Assembly: GCA_002286855.1 (NCBI GenBank)
Contig: NRSV01000035.1
Span: 186,001-250,000 of the forward strand
Source of the DNA: Bipolaris cookei
Lineage: Eukaryota > Ascomycota > Dothideomycetes > Pleosporales > Pleosporaceae
Direction of reading: 5' to 3'
Length of the DNA stretch: 64,000 bases
Below are positions 10,708 to 22,955 of the stretch, in pieces. The notes beneath the pieces are model-generated. The model worked only from the letters and a program-made list of their open reading frames with translations, was not told where the DNA came from and ran no database searches. Positions within the stretch are counted from its first letter, which is position 1, and the number at the start of each line of letters is the position of its first letter. The position numbers and the translations under genes are program-made.

Positions 10708-12652
10708 TGTGGGCTGGTCGGTGTGCGTGTAGTGTTTCAGGGCTTCTAATAATGAGTGAATATAGTGTGATTCAGTGTGTCATTGTACTCGAGTGTCGTC
10801 GGGCGGTCTGATGGAGGTCGTTCCATGTTGGACATGGAAGAGGGGGCGATGAGAAATTACCCGCCCGACTTGAGACGCGCCTGCCGTTGGAGGAAGCATG
10901 GTGACACATGCCTAGAGCTCAAGGCAGGTACGGTGGATATGGAATAATGGCTAGTGTCTGCCTCACATGAGGGAAGGCACGACTGATCAGACAGAGAAAG
11001 GGGAGGCTGCCGTGTTTGCAGCATCTGTTGGCCACAAGCAACATCGTTATTCACCACCTATTTCCGGGCTAGATAACGAGCCATCCTATGGTAGCTTGAG
11101 ATGATGGCTGTGGGATAATTCTGGGGCAAACCCTGCTAGAATTGTAGAGACGTGTACGCTGCTTTAACAGCAGCAAAAGCCGAGTCCAACCGGCGTCCAG
11201 GCGTGAGTCATTTACAAGCAGACGGGATCCGGAAGGAGAAGGAGAAACTTAGTGTTGCTCGCGTTGTTTGGTACAGTGTGTTGGAGTATGGGGCAGGATG
11301 TGGTAGGTCCGAGAGGGGAGCATCCGTGCCGTGAGTACATATTATATATTGCATGTTGCCAGCCGACGTTTGATGCCAAGACGTCGGGCTGAAGACGGCG
11401 CGACGAGGTTGCGGCTACGTCGAGGTTGTGTGATGCGCATACATGTGTATACGTACTTTTGTACATGTGTACATATATAATGGATCGAGTATCTTGCCGC
11501 CAAAAAAAAACAAGAGTCGAGGCAGTGGGTATTGTAGGTGCAGCACGGTACTGTACGCTAAAGTAGATCATCTGCTGGCGCAATGGTGGCGAGCTATCAA
11601 AGGCCGAGAGGGTTTAGGCCCGATCCCCACAGCATCTGACTAGTGATGGCGACTTGATAAGCTTCTTTGAACCACCACCCTGTGTCCAATACCCGCGCGG
11701 CGTTGAGGGTTTGGGACGACAGTGCGCGACGTGGACCAAAGCCACGCGCGAAGATCACTGCTGCGCTGAGTAGTAGCCAACATGTTCGCGGAGCAGGCAT
11801 TGCATGCACATGGACTGGCATCTCGCCGTGGCCCAATGGCACCGTCGAGGGCGTGTCGGCAGTGTCGCGACCAAGGCAGAGAAAACCATGGGCCGGGGCC
11901 AGGTATGGGCATGTTTGGGCAGCCCGAGGCACCTATCAGAAAAATCCTCTCCTCTGGCTCGCTCACAGCCCTGCAATTGGGCAATGCTTAGGCTCGGGCT
12001 AGACACAGCCTGCATATCCCCAGCATGAACAGACAGACACGGGACACACTAGGGCGAACCTGCCTGTCAACCGGCGTGAGGCAGAGCCAGTCTCTTGCTG
12101 CCGTCATTGTCAGCTGCAGCCTGCAGGGCATCTCCCGGCTGCGAAATACCGTGGCTGCAAGAGCCGTACGTTGCATTGGTAGGGCATTGGCATGGTCTCT
12201 TCATCCCACTGCTCTCCGTCCGTGCGCCCGTCCTGTCGACTTGGATACAGTTAGCGCTCTTTCACCTGCCACACTGGAGGGGTACTCATATCACACTGCC
12301 TGCCCCGCCAAACCCACACGCTGTCGCCATTTGTGCTCCTCAGTCTGTCTTGCGCCATCGCCCTGCCATCGCACTTCTCCCTATCTCTAACTCTTACTCT
12401 CAACTATACACGCATACACCACTGTATCCAGCCCGGTGCTACTATACCAAATGTTCGTCCTGTCACGTTGCTACCTACTGCCTGCTCAAGAAGCCGCCAT
12501 GGACTCCGAGTTTTGCTCGGCCTCTCCTTTTGTCATGCATCACCTCCTGTCAATCCATCTCTTGAGCTTTTCTGTATCGCGCGCATTGTTTTGACCTGCG
12601 AGAGCCACTATTGAGACCGTTCAGTGTTCGATCAAGACATCGCCCCCCCAAC
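10708..12652. other. Long intergenic region upstream of the RRM gene
   Basis: About 1.9 kb without a supported gene. Between about 11600 and 12400 both strands stay open for long stretches, but the frames overlap each other, carry no domain and have no splice sites in phase. It may be promoter and leader of the RRM gene or an unannotated non-coding transcript; I cannot tell. Confidence 0.4.
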
Positions 12653-13430
12653 ATGGCCAAGCTCTTTATTGGGTAAGTGTGCAGTCCTTCAGCAATCCCC
12701 ACGTGGCTGACATATAGCAGAGGCCTTGCCTGGCATACCGACGACCAGACTTTGCGCTCAAAGTTTGAAGAGTTCGGGCCAGTCGAAGAAGCTGTAAGTG
12801 ACTGATGGCGCACCGGTGTCCACCACCCTGCACACATGGCATACTTAGTCCACTACAGGTTGTCGTCAAGGACCGCGATACTGGTCGCAGTCGAGGCTTT
12901 GGCTTTGTTCGCTATGCGCAGGAGACTGAGGCCGATGCTGCCATGCAGGCCATGAACAACGAGGAGTATGCAGTCCACGCATTTCATGTTCTCGTCTGAG
13001 AGACTTTGGATACATGCCCCGGCCAGCACCAGGAATGCGCTGACCTTTCCAGGTTCGACGGACGCAGGATCCGTGTCGACAAGGCCTCAGACCGCCCTGG
13101 TGGTGGCGGCGGTGCTCCCCGAGGCGGAGGCTATGGAGGCGGAGGCGGATACCGCGGAGGGTACGGTGGAGGACAAGGTAAGGCTTGCACATTGAGATGC
13201 TTTGAAACTTGACTAACCATGTTACTAGGCTATGGTGGAGGCGGCCGTGGTAAGCTCTCAACATCTCCTCCAGCGTGACTGACAATCTGACCATACAAGA
13301 AGGGTACGGTGGCGGCAACTGGGGCCCCTCACAAGGCGGCGGAGGCTACCAATCTCGCGGTGGCTATGGTGGTGGTGGCCAGGGAGGCTATGGCGGACAA
13401 GAAGGTGGCCAAGGCCAGCAGCAATGGTAG
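12653..13430 (+). CDS. Glycine-rich RNA-binding protein (one RRM plus RGG/GYGG tail)
   Basis: Six exons: 12653-12672, 12721-12793, 12859-12965, 13053-13177, 13229-13249 and 13300-13430, giving 158 residues. A single RRM fills residues 1 to about 80: RNP2 is KLFIGGLAW and RNP1 is RGFGFVRY. The tail is built of GGYGGGGGYRGG-type repeats and ends GQQQW. This matches the GRP class (like plant GRP7 or animal CIRBP) that binds RNA in nucleus and cytoplasm, often under stress. All introns keep phase; exon 5 is only 21 nt and encodes about seven glycine-rich residues, so skipping it leaves the frame intact. The dense introns in such a short gene are a hint of regulated splicing, but that is inference. 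Confidence 0.92.
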
Positions 13431-14443
13431 GGAGCCTGACAGCCTCTTTGCCCCACGAATTTGTGCTTGGAGTAGGTATGAGGGATGCGATTACCTTGCT
13501 AGCTTAGGCCGGGGTTGGCCCTTGGGTCTGGACCTATGTGTAGGCGACGAGGGTGGTTCTGGGCACGGCCGTTTGCATGAGCGTGATGCGTAATGCTTGG
13601 AAATGGCAACGAGGGGTGGTTGGTACTGAGAGATGAGATACCCATTGAGTCAGGAGGTGCTGCTGCTCTGTCCTTGTCATATGCGGATGACTTTGGTCTA
13701 TTTACAAACTCTCGTTAACTGGCTCTACATGGCCTTGGTCACTTTGCGTGTATGCCCAATTGGGTCGTCTGGATGGCTGGGCCAGGCTCGAAGCGAGTGC
13801 GTATGGGACGAGTAGGTATCCGTATGCAGCGGCAATGAGGCTCTGCGGTACCTAGACAGCAGAAGAAAACCTCGGGAGCAGACGGTGCCCCGATCGCCAT
13901 GGCGTCTTGCACGCACTCTGCGCTCTGCGCTCTGCACTCTGCACTCTACTCTACACACATGTGGATGCATGACCCGCTCTTGTGCACGACGACGCAATGC
14001 CGAGAGGATGCAAGTGCAAGCTCGAGTCCGGCTAAAAGCACGCATTGTGACAGTCGTTGCATGCTGCATACCTAGTCGCTGACCATTTCCGCTCAAGCTG
14101 CAGCAGAGACGCGTCTGGTGAATGCAACTGTCTGCACAGCTATGGGGGTGGGGGGGAGGGGGGGACTGGGCAGCCCTCACACACATGCGGCCCCTTGGTG
14201 GTTGCTTTTGCTTTGCTGCTGCTGCCTGGCAAGGCCATGCTACTGACTGACCAACAGGCCCGACAGTGTACGTCCTTACTAGCGAGGCACACGCCTTACT
14301 GACTGATGGACTGGCCGACCCCGCATCCTCCCCTCTTCCCTACTATTCACCCCATCGCCGATTACGCAGCATAGTCAATTACGTCTGGATTACCCTACTG
14401 CTTCGGCCATAGCTGCCTACCCTACAACAAAAGCATCCACAAT
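13431..14443. other. Intergenic: RRM gene 3' region and promoter of the peptidase gene
   Basis: No gene is supported. A short imperfect tandem repeat of CTCTGCRCT-like units lies at about 13914-13955, and a G-rich run at about 14143-14166. Confidence 0.5.
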
Positions 14444-16774
14444 ATGAAAAACCGAATGGCGCCGGACCAAGCCGCCGCCCCTGTCCAGCCTCGACGGCCC
14501 CAAACTGGTTCGCGTGCCCTGTCGGCGGCTTTCGTTACTCTCGTGTGCCTCGCAGCGCTCAACACTATATTTCCTGCATCCAAGACACGGCATGTCTTCT
14601 TGCCTCTGCAGGACAAGCCTGCTTTCGAATGGGACGAGGTATGGAAAAGTCCATTTCCTCATCGTCACACCGCACGCTGCACGTGCGTCTGCACTCACCA
14701 TGCACCCTCTTCTCATATTGAGACGATATGCCACTGCCAAGTCCTGCACCAGACCGCTACTCTGCTCCAGAAATGCTTTGCCTAGGCGAGCTGCTTGTTG
14801 CAAACTAGTGCATCCCACTCTTTCTCACTGATTTTTCTACTGCATTTGGTAGTCCATTTCCATCTCATCTCGACTCAACAAAAACACGAATTGATCAAAG
14901 CCCAGATATCGGCGAGTGAACATCTGCAGTTCTACAAATGCTTCAACGGGTTTGAATGCGCCAAACTAAACTTGCCATTGGACTACTTCAATGGCACCTA
15001 CCCCAATCACGCTGTCAGCATCGCCATCACAAAGGTACCCGCTGTAGTACCAGTTAGTGATCCACGTTACGGTGGTCCTATCCTGACAAATCCCGGTGGA
15101 CCAGGTGGAGCAGGCGCAGCGTTTGCCCTCACTGCAGGAAAAGCACTACAACTTCTTGTCGACTCGGACGAGCCTCCAAAAATTGCTTCTAGTGACGCAA
15201 AATACTTTGATATTATTGGATTCGACCCTCGCGGCATTGGTCGGACAGAACCTACTGCACGATGCATGCCAGATCGGCCTTCAGCATGGTCCTGGAATTT
15301 AAGAGAAGGTGATGAAGGCCTTCTTGGAAGCTCGGATGCAGCCCTGGGCAGACTCTGGTCCATGACGCATGCCTTTGGTGCATCTTGCAAACTTGCCGAC
15401 CAAGGCCAGAGTGGTCCAGACATCAAACGATTCATGTCCACGGCGTTTGTTGCCCGAGACATGCTCGAGATTGCTGAGAAGCACGCCGAATACGTTGCAA
15501 AGAAGGCCGCTCAAATCGCTGCTAGAGATTCCGGCAAGCGACGTGTGTATTACAATACTGCATATGTTCCCGGACAAACCAAGTTGCAATACTGGGGCTT
15601 TTCATATGGAACCTACCTCGGATCCACATTTGCCTCCATGTTTCCTGACCGTGTTGGGCGTTTGGTCCTTGACGGAGTCGTCAGTTCACATGAATACAAT
15701 CACTCGCAGGGAAATGGGAGTCTTGTAGACTCTGAGAAAGCATTGTCATCCTTTTACACATTTTGCCTCAACTCTGGCCCCGAGCAGTGTCCATTAGCGA
15801 CGGTAAACTCCAATGTCACCGATATTCAAGAGCGCGTCCTGCAAATTGTAGACTCCCTCTATCACAATCCACTTCCAATTGTTTCGCCCGACGGGCCTGA
15901 GTTTCTCACATGGTCCGATATCAAGATGCTGCTATTCAGCTCCGTGTACCAACCTCGCATCATGTTTCCGTACATTTCCAGGATCCTTTCAGCCATTGAG
16001 GCAGGAGGTGGCAGTGAACTTAACCAGCTAGCTCAGACCTACCGCTACACACACGTATACTCTTGTCCCACGAGCCATGTTTCTGAGTCCGATGACCCAA
16101 GTTCTTCCATTGTATCCACAATCTCCATTCTCTGCAGCGACGGCATTGAACAAGGCCACCTCACAAAAGACGAATTCGCCGCCTATTGGGAACTTGTAGA
16201 ATCCGTATCACCCACCTTTGGAGCTTACTGGTCAATGTTCCGAATGCGCTGTGCAGCATGGAATATCCGCGCGAGCCACAGATTCGAAGGTCCCTTTGGT
16301 GCCAATAATACCTCTAACCCCATCTTATTTATATCTAACACGGCAGACCCTGTCACTCCACTGAACAGTGGTCGATACATGAGCAACCTATTTCCTGGCA
16401 GCAGTCTACTTGTAAGTGACCATGCAGGTCACTGCACGCTGTCTGGGCCTGATAACTGTGTTTTCGAACGCGTGAGAAGCTATCTCCATACGGGAAAGAT
16501 ACCAGTATTCGGCACGGTTTGTGTTCCACCTCCGAGTCCTTTTTCACTCAACTCAACGAGACCCGATTCACCGTTTTATGATCCTTCGCTAGAGAGTGCG
16601 GAGTTTGTCGTCACACAAGAGTATAATCTGGATGCCAAGCAGCGCCGGCTTCGTGACGCAGGTATTAGACTGCACAAATCTGTTGTTGAGAGCGGTATGA
16701 TGGGTTTGGATATGCCAGGTACTGAGAAGATGAAGCGTGTCATACGACTTGCTAGTGTGGATCATGAATGGTGA
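14444..16774 (+). CDS. TAP-like serine peptidase (alpha/beta hydrolase, MEROPS S33 type), membrane-anchored
   Basis: This is a predicted aminopeptidase of the tripeptidyl-/prolyl-aminopeptidase group. Exons 14444-14638 and 14906-16774 give 687 residues; the 267-nt intron is long for a fungus, but the join reads FEWDEISASEHLQFYKCFNGFECA, the usual start of the catalytic domain, split here at WDE/ISA. An N-terminal hydrophobic segment (SAAFVTLVCLAALNTIF) suggests a signal anchor. The oxyanion region is NPGGPGGAG, the nucleophile elbow GFSYG (about Ser298), the acid ADPVTP (about Asp546) and the histidine DHAGHC (about His574). The C-terminal CxxxxC-containing extension is typical of the TAP-like C-terminal domain. 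It is probably secretory-pathway or surface located. Confidence 0.85.
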
Positions 16775-17103
16775 TGTCCAAGTACGAGATGACATTTTTG
16801 GCCTGAATAATCGTTTATTTATCATTGCATATTGCGTGATTATAGTAGGAGTTCTTTAGGATAGAGGCTTGTTTTTTATCCTCCTTGTATGTATGTTGTT
16901 TGGATTTTTATCTTTCCTTCCTAAACCTATGATATAAAACGATGATAGCTGACATTGAGAAAATCTTTTTTCTTCTGGCAAAAAAAAAGGGTTACAAACA
17001 TCAGACAAAGAGTATATACTACATACCCGACTCTTCGCTATATTAACGCTCAAGCAGAAGAAAAAAAACAATGACTCCCTCCGCCCCCCCTCCCCCCAAT
17101 TTT
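16775..17103. other. Intergenic between convergent genes
   Basis: A 329-bp gap between a plus-strand gene and a minus-strand gene ending at each other. It contains AT-rich 3' sequence and short homopolymers; nothing else is visible. Confidence 0.6.
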
Positions 17104-17691
17104 TTATTTCAACCTCCTCAGCCCCGAAAACTCCTTCCCCGTCCTCTCCTCCTTCTCCTCCTCCTCCGCCCTCACCTTCCACCTAACTTTATTCCCCAAG
17201 ATCTCAATCTGCCGCTCATACTCCCAAACCGGCGTATCAGCCCCCCTCATCCCAATGAACCGCGCAAACATCCTCATCTTAACCTTCAGCCGCTCCAACG
17301 CATCCAGCCGACAATCCTCGGGTAGCTCATCACTTGTGTCTAGGAAGGGGTGGCTCCAGTTCATTGTCGCAGGATATTTATTAGTGAGATGGGAGGAGGG
17401 CTGGGTTTGCGAGTAGTAGGATGCCATTGCGTCGAGTTGGGGTTCGGTGAGAAGGAAGAGGTCAAGCATTGTTTTGGGGAAATCAGGGGCGGGGATGTTG
17501 GTTTCGACATGGACGATGGGGGCGATGGTGAGGCGCATTTGGGTAAGTTTGTGGGCTAAGGGGGGGTTGCGGGGTTTGAGGCGGCGTTGGGCGAGGGTGG
17601 GGGTTTGGCGGTAGGATTTACTGATGCCATTTGTTGTGCTTGACCGGCTGTTTTTTTTGATGAGTGGGTATTTTTTTTCTGGTTTCCCCAT
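17104..17691 (-). CDS. Conserved-looking small protein of unknown function
   Basis: A single exon of 195 residues if started at the ATG at 17691; the frame stays open to 17940 but that extension has the composition of promoter sequence. The N-terminal third is basic and Ser/Thr-rich (GKPEKKYPLIKKNSRSSTT), the middle contains TMLDLFLLTEPQLDAMASYY, and the C-terminus is helical and charged with WEYERQIEILGNKVRWKVR. No signal peptide or membrane segment is seen. The regular spacing of hydrophobics in the C-terminal half makes it look like a real protein. I do not recognise the family. Confidence 0.6.
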   Translation of the reverse strand: MGKPEKKYPLIKKNSRSSTTNGISKSYRQTPTLAQRRLKPRNPPLAHKLTQMRLTIAPIVHVETNIPAPDFPKTMLDLFLLTEPQLDAMASYYSQTQPSSHLTNKYPATMNWSHPFLDTSDELPEDCRLDALERLKVKMRMFARFIGMRGADTPVWEYERQIEILGNKVRWKVRAEEEEKEERTGKEFSGLRRLK

Positions 17692-18225
17692 ACTTGATTT
17701 GTTAGGTGTAGGGTTTTCTGCGGCAGGAAACACGTGTGTGGTGCGTAGTGTAGATCTATCCGCCAACGATGTGCAGCAAACGGACGGGGTGGCCTCTGTA
17801 GTATATAAAGCCGATATAAACAGACAAAGCATGGATCGGAAGAGAATGGATATTGCTGAGGTTGTGCTCTTTGTTAGGATACACAGGCTTAAGACGTTGT
17901 TTTTTTTAGCTAAGTCAAAGTGTGTTGTGAAAAGAAGCATCTTTGTCTCTCTTCATCACGTGTTCATCGCGTTCGAGGTTCGCAATGGAATACTGTTTCC
18001 ACACAATGCCGCATATTCCATAAGAACGGCGATGGCCGAAGGGAATTTGGGATGTTCGTCCCCATTGCGTACGCCGCGACGTCCTGATTGATGTTGCGAT
18101 CTAGTCGTGTGTTCTTATATTCTGGATGCGGGTGGTGATAAACTTTTTTGAATGATTTTAGCGGGCGCCACAGAGATGAACCTTGGGAAAGGACTCCGAT
18201 CAGAAAGTAGAGAGAGAACAATGTC

Positions 18226-19772
18226 TCAAGCATCGATGATGGCTTCTAGGGACACATCGCTGTCCACACCACCAATAGGCTCAGTGCTCTTCCAAAACTT
18301 GCTCAAGTGTCTTGCACCACTGGAGATTTGTCAGTGACATGTCGGTTTCATGAGGCTTTGTCTTACCTATCGCATAATATTGTGACAATACGATGACCAT
18401 GTCCGAGACTCTTTGCGAGCTTCGCAGCAGCGACACCTTTGACACATCAACACTGCCTACGCTTGAGCGCTTCAAAACTTACAGTTTACCGCACTAGAGC
18501 TTCCCACGAAGATCCCGTCATGTTCGACCAACCACCGCGCCATGGAAATGGCTTGTTCATCCGTCACCCTGATTGCATCATCAATCAATTCTCGCCCAAT
18601 GTCAAAGTTGTGGGTTACTCGGTTGATGCCGATGCCTTCAACTATCGTATCCACCTGATGGCGTCGACGTGTTCCTTCTCGCTCCTTGGGATCAAACATG
18701 ACGCCATACTTGACACGGTTGAATAGACCGCTGCCTGGGGGGTCGGCGAGGACCACCTTGAGATTAGGCAGCTTAGATTTTAGAAACATGGCGACTCCAG
18801 AAATCGTTCCTCCTGTACCAGCACCACTGACAAAGGCGTCGAGACGGCGACCGGTTTGTTCGTAAATTTCAGGTCCTGTACCAGTAAAGTGTGCATGCCA
18901 ATTCGCTTCTGTCTCGAATTGGTCGGCAAAAAGGCCCCGTCCTGGCTTTTCGGGATTGGCAGTGTGCTCCTCAGCTCGTGATCGTGCAAGATTAACAAAT
19001 TGCTTTTGGTCCACAATAGGCGCTGGCCTTACTCTTTCAACCTCAGCACCGAGTTTTAGGAGCAGATCTGATTTTTCAATTGCCATGTCATTTGGCATGC
19101 AGCTTCTAGTTGTTAGTCAGTATTCTTGAATGCCAGCCAACGAACTGACATGTGTGCTTTATAGCCTCGTGCTCTGCATATTGCTGCTAATGAAATGCCA
19201 GTGCTTCCCACTGTGCCTTCATATATGGTATCACCCGAGTGTGGAATAAGAAGCCCCTTTTGCTCAGCCTATTTGATGTTAAGCAAAAGCATGCGATGGT
19301 TTTCAATATGAAGTGTTACTAGCTTACCATTTCAATTATACTAAGCGCCACTCGGTCTTTGGGACTATTACCCGCCCCATTGAGAAACTAAAAACGACGC
19401 ATCAGCGGGGCAGTGTGCTATGACAAGCATAGATTTGCATACCTCTGCTTTTGCTAGTATATCGCAGCCTGTGTATTCAGAAAGCGACTTGATCTTGATG
19501 AGGGGGGTGTTGCCAATGCATCCCTCGATACCCTCCTTGATAGATCCTATACCATTTCCCAATGAACGCTCAATCTCCAAAAGGCCCTTCTTCAACTCTT
19601 CCAAGTCATTTACTCTTGTTAATTGTAAGAGCAAACTTTGCTGTTGGGCAAGGAGTGAGTGACTGTTTGCAGCATCATTTTTTTCTGCAGCCAGCCTTTT
19701 GTTGTATGCAGCCGTGGCAGATATTCCTAACAGAAAAGCTCCTAATATGTAATATCTGGAGCGATCGGACAT
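18226..19772 (-). CDS. Cysteine synthase 2-like PLP enzyme with N-terminal membrane anchor
   Basis: A fold-type II PLP enzyme related to O-acetylserine sulfhydrylase. Six minus-strand exons, 19772-19443, 19387-19328, 19268-19150, 19102-18483, 18436-18367 and 18319-18226, all keep phase and give 430 residues. Residues about 8-23 form a hydrophobic segment (YILGAFLLGISATAAY), so the protein is probably anchored, by analogy to fungal homologues at the mitochondrial outer membrane. The PLP lysine lies in GAGNSPKDRVAL (about Lys120). The phosphate loop is SGAGTGGTISG, and the late motif is SSAVNCVAAAKLAKSLG. The acceptor of exon 5 must be GTGTCAAAG, because only that reading continues the conserved helix and the ILCDSGARHLSKFW end. 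Catalytic specificity (cysteine synthesis or another beta-replacement) cannot be told from sequence. Confidence 0.9.
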
Positions 19773-19950
19773 GGTTGGCGCATGGAAAGATGCAGATGGT
19801 TGAGTACCAACAAAAGAGGGCCAGAAGCGGAGCTCTGGCATGCCCGTCTTGGCATCACCGCCCGCAAAGCTCACCCACGTGGGTCCGCATGAAGACTGCC
19901 AGCGCCTCCGACGCCGTCGCAACTCGTATGCGACGATTGTTCTGGTGCCA
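19773..19950. promoter_or_regulatory. Short divergent promoter shared by cysteine synthase 2 and NDUFAF7 homologues
   Basis: Only 178 bp separates the two start codons, so 5' leaders and core promoter elements must overlap or be very compact. The stretch is GC-rich and has no clear TATA box. Both products are predicted to be mitochondria-associated, so co-regulation is possible. Confidence 0.55.
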
Positions 19951-21544
19951 ATGGACTCGCAGCTCGTTAGTCGCCTCTTTCGCCAATTGTTCTCGCACCG
20001 GGCGTCGCAATGCCTGGCCCGCGGAGGTCGACCAGCACTCACTGCTGCCCGCATTCCACACTACCAAAGACGGACAAAAGCCACTCGGTTGGGTGAGGGT
20101 GAGACGCGAAGGGAAAGCAGATGGACACCAAGGAGAAATGCATTTCCGTACGAGAGAAATGAAGAGTTCGAGAGATACCCAATGGTCACGTCGGATATGT
20201 TGCGGACTAGGAGGGAAAGACCGCGGCGAGTCAAGATGCTGCTACGAGACTTTATAGAAGGTAGGCAGTCTCTATGCTGAGGGATTATATATACTCACAC
20301 GTCTCCAGATAGCCTGTACAACCCAAACTACGGCTACTTCTCCAAACAAGTCGTCATCTTCTCGCCAGGCGACCCGTTCGACTTCAACTCCATGGGCTCC
20401 GAGCACGAATTCTTCCAGCAATTGCGGCATCGCTACACTGCCTTTGAGGATGAGCTGGATTACAGAGAGCCAAACGATTTGCGACAATTATGGCATACTC
20501 CTACCGAGCTCTTCTCTCCCTATTACGGAGAAGCAATTGCACGCTATCTTGTCGAAGACTACAAGTACAACTTCTATCCATATCACGACTTGAACATATA
20601 CGAGATGGGCGCAGGAAATGGTACTATGATGCTAAACATACTCGACTTTATCAGAGATGTACATCCCGAAGTGTATGAACGGACAAAGTACAAGATTATC
20701 GAAATCTCCAGTCAACTTGCCGACTTGCAACAGAAGGGCTTGGGTCACTCGGCATATGCAAGAGGTCATGCCGACAAAGTGGAGATTGTCAACCGCAGTA
20801 TTTTTGACTGGAATACCTACGTCTCCTCGCCCTGCTACTTCCTTGCGCTCGAGGTCTTTGACAATTTCGCCCACGATGCCCTAAAGTACGATTTTGAGAC
20901 TGGCCTACCTTATCAGTCGCACGTCGTCATAGATGCCCGGGGCGAACTTTTTGAGTACTATTCCCGCACTCTTGATCCTCTTGTAAGCCAGTTCCTCGAG
21001 CGAAGGCATGCTGCATGTTCCTCGTATCGGCACCCGCTCCAAGGTTCGCGGCTCATGCACAACTTGAGGAGCTTGATCCCGTTCCGGTCAAACATGAGTG
21101 TACCAGAGTACATACCCACGAGGCTGATGCAATTCTTCTACATGCTGTATGAAAAATTCCCAAATCACAAGTTGGTCAGCAGTGATTTCCATAAATTAGG
21201 CGATGCGGTGGAAGGTATCAATGCTCCTGTTGTGCAGACTAGGTACAAGAGACAGATGATTCCCGTCTCTACGCCTCTTGTGAGTCGATATACCCGCTGG
21301 AGTTCGGTATGGCATCTGTACTAACAGCACCTAGGTCCACCAAGGCTACTTTGACATTCTTTTTCCTACCGACTTCGAAGTCATGGAACCAATGTATACA
21401 GCCATTACAGGGCGGTTCGCGCGCACCTATCTTCACGAGGACTTTATGGTTGGCAGAGCAAACATTGCGGAGACGACCACGAAGAATGGCGATAACCCGC
21501 TATTGAGTTGGTACAAGAACGCAAGTGTCATGATTACCGTGTAG
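19951..21544 (+). CDS. NDUFAF7: NDUFAF7/MidA-type protein arginine methyltransferase, mitochondrial
   Basis: In animals this family methylates an arginine of the NDUFS2 subunit during complex I assembly. Exons 19951-20260, 20309-21279 and 21335-21544 give 496 residues, in phase. The first about 60 residues are Arg/Ser-rich with few acids (SRLFRQLFSHRASQ), a likely mitochondrial presequence, which is why I start at 19951 rather than the in-frame ATG at 19840. The hallmark SAM motif is IYEMGAGNGTMM, preceded by YGYFSKQVVIFSPGDPFDF and LFSPYYGEAIARYLV and followed by EISSQLADLQQ and FLALEVFDNFAHDA. It is convergent with the lyase gene, 71 bp away. Confidence 0.9.
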
Positions 21545-21615
21545 AGGCCCAAGTACGGGATATTGGGCTGGTCAGGAAGAGCATGTATGATTACAGATTC
21601 CAAGATACTAGTGCA

Positions 21616-22645
21616 CTACTCAGGTTCTTGGTCTTTCCATCGGTTCTTTACTGCATCAACGTCCATTTCACACACCTCAGCATGTCTCAACACCGCATGC
21701 GCCTTCTTGACGACAGGCGCATCGATCATCTTACCATCCAGCGTCCATGCCCCTCGCCCTGCTTGGCTGGCTTTCTCATCTGCAATGACTATCCTAGCAG
21801 CCCACTCGAGTTCTTTTTCCCCGGGGCTAAATGCCTTGTGGCATACAGCAACCTGGCTTGGATGTATGCATTGCTTGCCATTGAAGCCCATGCCCTTTCC
21901 ATTCAAACACTCTTCCTCGAGTGTCTTCAATCCCCCTTCGCCCTTGTAGCTTGTGCAAACTAGATCAATCGTGCTTGGAAGTTCGGCCGCGCGTGCAGCC
22001 GTCGCAATCGCACTTCGCGCATACAGGAACTCTGTGAGAGACGGGGTGCGTGTGAGACTCATGTCTTTTGCAAAGTCCTCTGCTGCAAAGACAAGACCCG
22101 AAAGGTAGGGTGACGCTGCGCATATCGAACTCAGGTTCTGCACGGCCTTTGCGCTCTCTATCAATGCTATTATGCGCACTGGCTCCCTTTGTCCCTTCTT
22201 TCTTGTGCTTGGATGCCGCGCTGGACTGAGATGCCTTATCACATCTGTCACGAAGTGCAAGTCTGCGGCGCTTTCGCACTTGGGCAGCATAATAGCATCC
22301 AAATACTCGCCCTTGAGCACCTCTGTCAAGTCATCTAGGGCAAGACCAGTGTCGACGCTGTTTATCCTCACACACATTTCTTTTATACCAGCAGGTCGCT
22401 GTTTGCTAAGGATGTCGCGAAGGTTGGAGCGAGCGGCGGGTTTCATGTGCGGCGCGACGCTGTCTTCGAGGTCGTATGTTACATTGTCGGCGTACATAGC
22501 GAATGACTTTTCCAGCATCTTTTTAGAAGATGCAGGGACTATGTTGCGACACGTTAGTATAGAGATATCGCATGGATGTTGCATATGAGAGCGTTGGAGG
22601 GGACATACCATACATGCAGGCCCTTCGAATGATTGGCGCTACCAT
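21616..22645 (-). CDS. CitE/CLYBL-like lyase of the HpcH/HpaI aldolase family
   Basis: The family includes the citrate lyase beta subunit and the mitochondrial citramalyl-CoA lyase CLYBL. Exons 22645-22609 and 22538-21616 on the minus strand give 319 residues. The 12-codon first exon joins as ACMYVPASSKKML, the conserved N-terminal strand. Metal- and substrate-binding landmarks follow: NVTYDLEDSVAPHMK, CVRINSV, AIMLPKCESAADL, ALIESAKAVQNL, VFAAEDFAKDM and GFNGKQCIHPSQV. The N-terminus is short and basic and may target mitochondria. The exact CoA-ester substrate is not evident. Confidence 0.88.
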
Positions 22646-22955
22646 TGTGACTCTTGATTGTCTACACAGCAGATAATATAGCTTGGAACGATACTCATGA
22701 AGCGCAAATAAAAGCAAAGCAATCACAATGGCCGTTTCTATAGCTCGATGATCCCCAGACCCTATGACGTGCGGGGAAATTACTGGAGCGCCCGCCGCGC
22801 CGGCAGCTAGCTCTAACGCCGATGGCCGACGCGTCGCCCGCCCAGGGAAAGCCACGTGAAGCTCATCTTCACACATCTTGAAGATCCCCACACTGCCAAC
22901 AATTGTCCTCTTCACGCGCGCGCAAATTTGAGAGAAAAGAAAGAAAGAGGATAAA
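22646..22955. promoter_or_regulatory. Divergent promoter between CLYBL-like gene and TVP23
   Basis: 310 bp separates the two start codons. The stretch contains CACGTGAAG (a CACGTG E-box at about 22853-22858) and GC-rich blocks. The E-box is a generic bHLH site; no factor can be assigned. Confidence 0.45.

Noticed and set aside
11597..12565. Overlapping long frames on both strands as coding genes
   Set aside because: They overlap one another in GC-rich sequence, have no domains and lie in front of a well-supported gene; more likely promoter or leader.
17692..17940. N-terminal extension of the 17.1-kb gene
   Set aside because: The extension is open but has promoter-like composition; the ATG at 17691 gives a more protein-like start.
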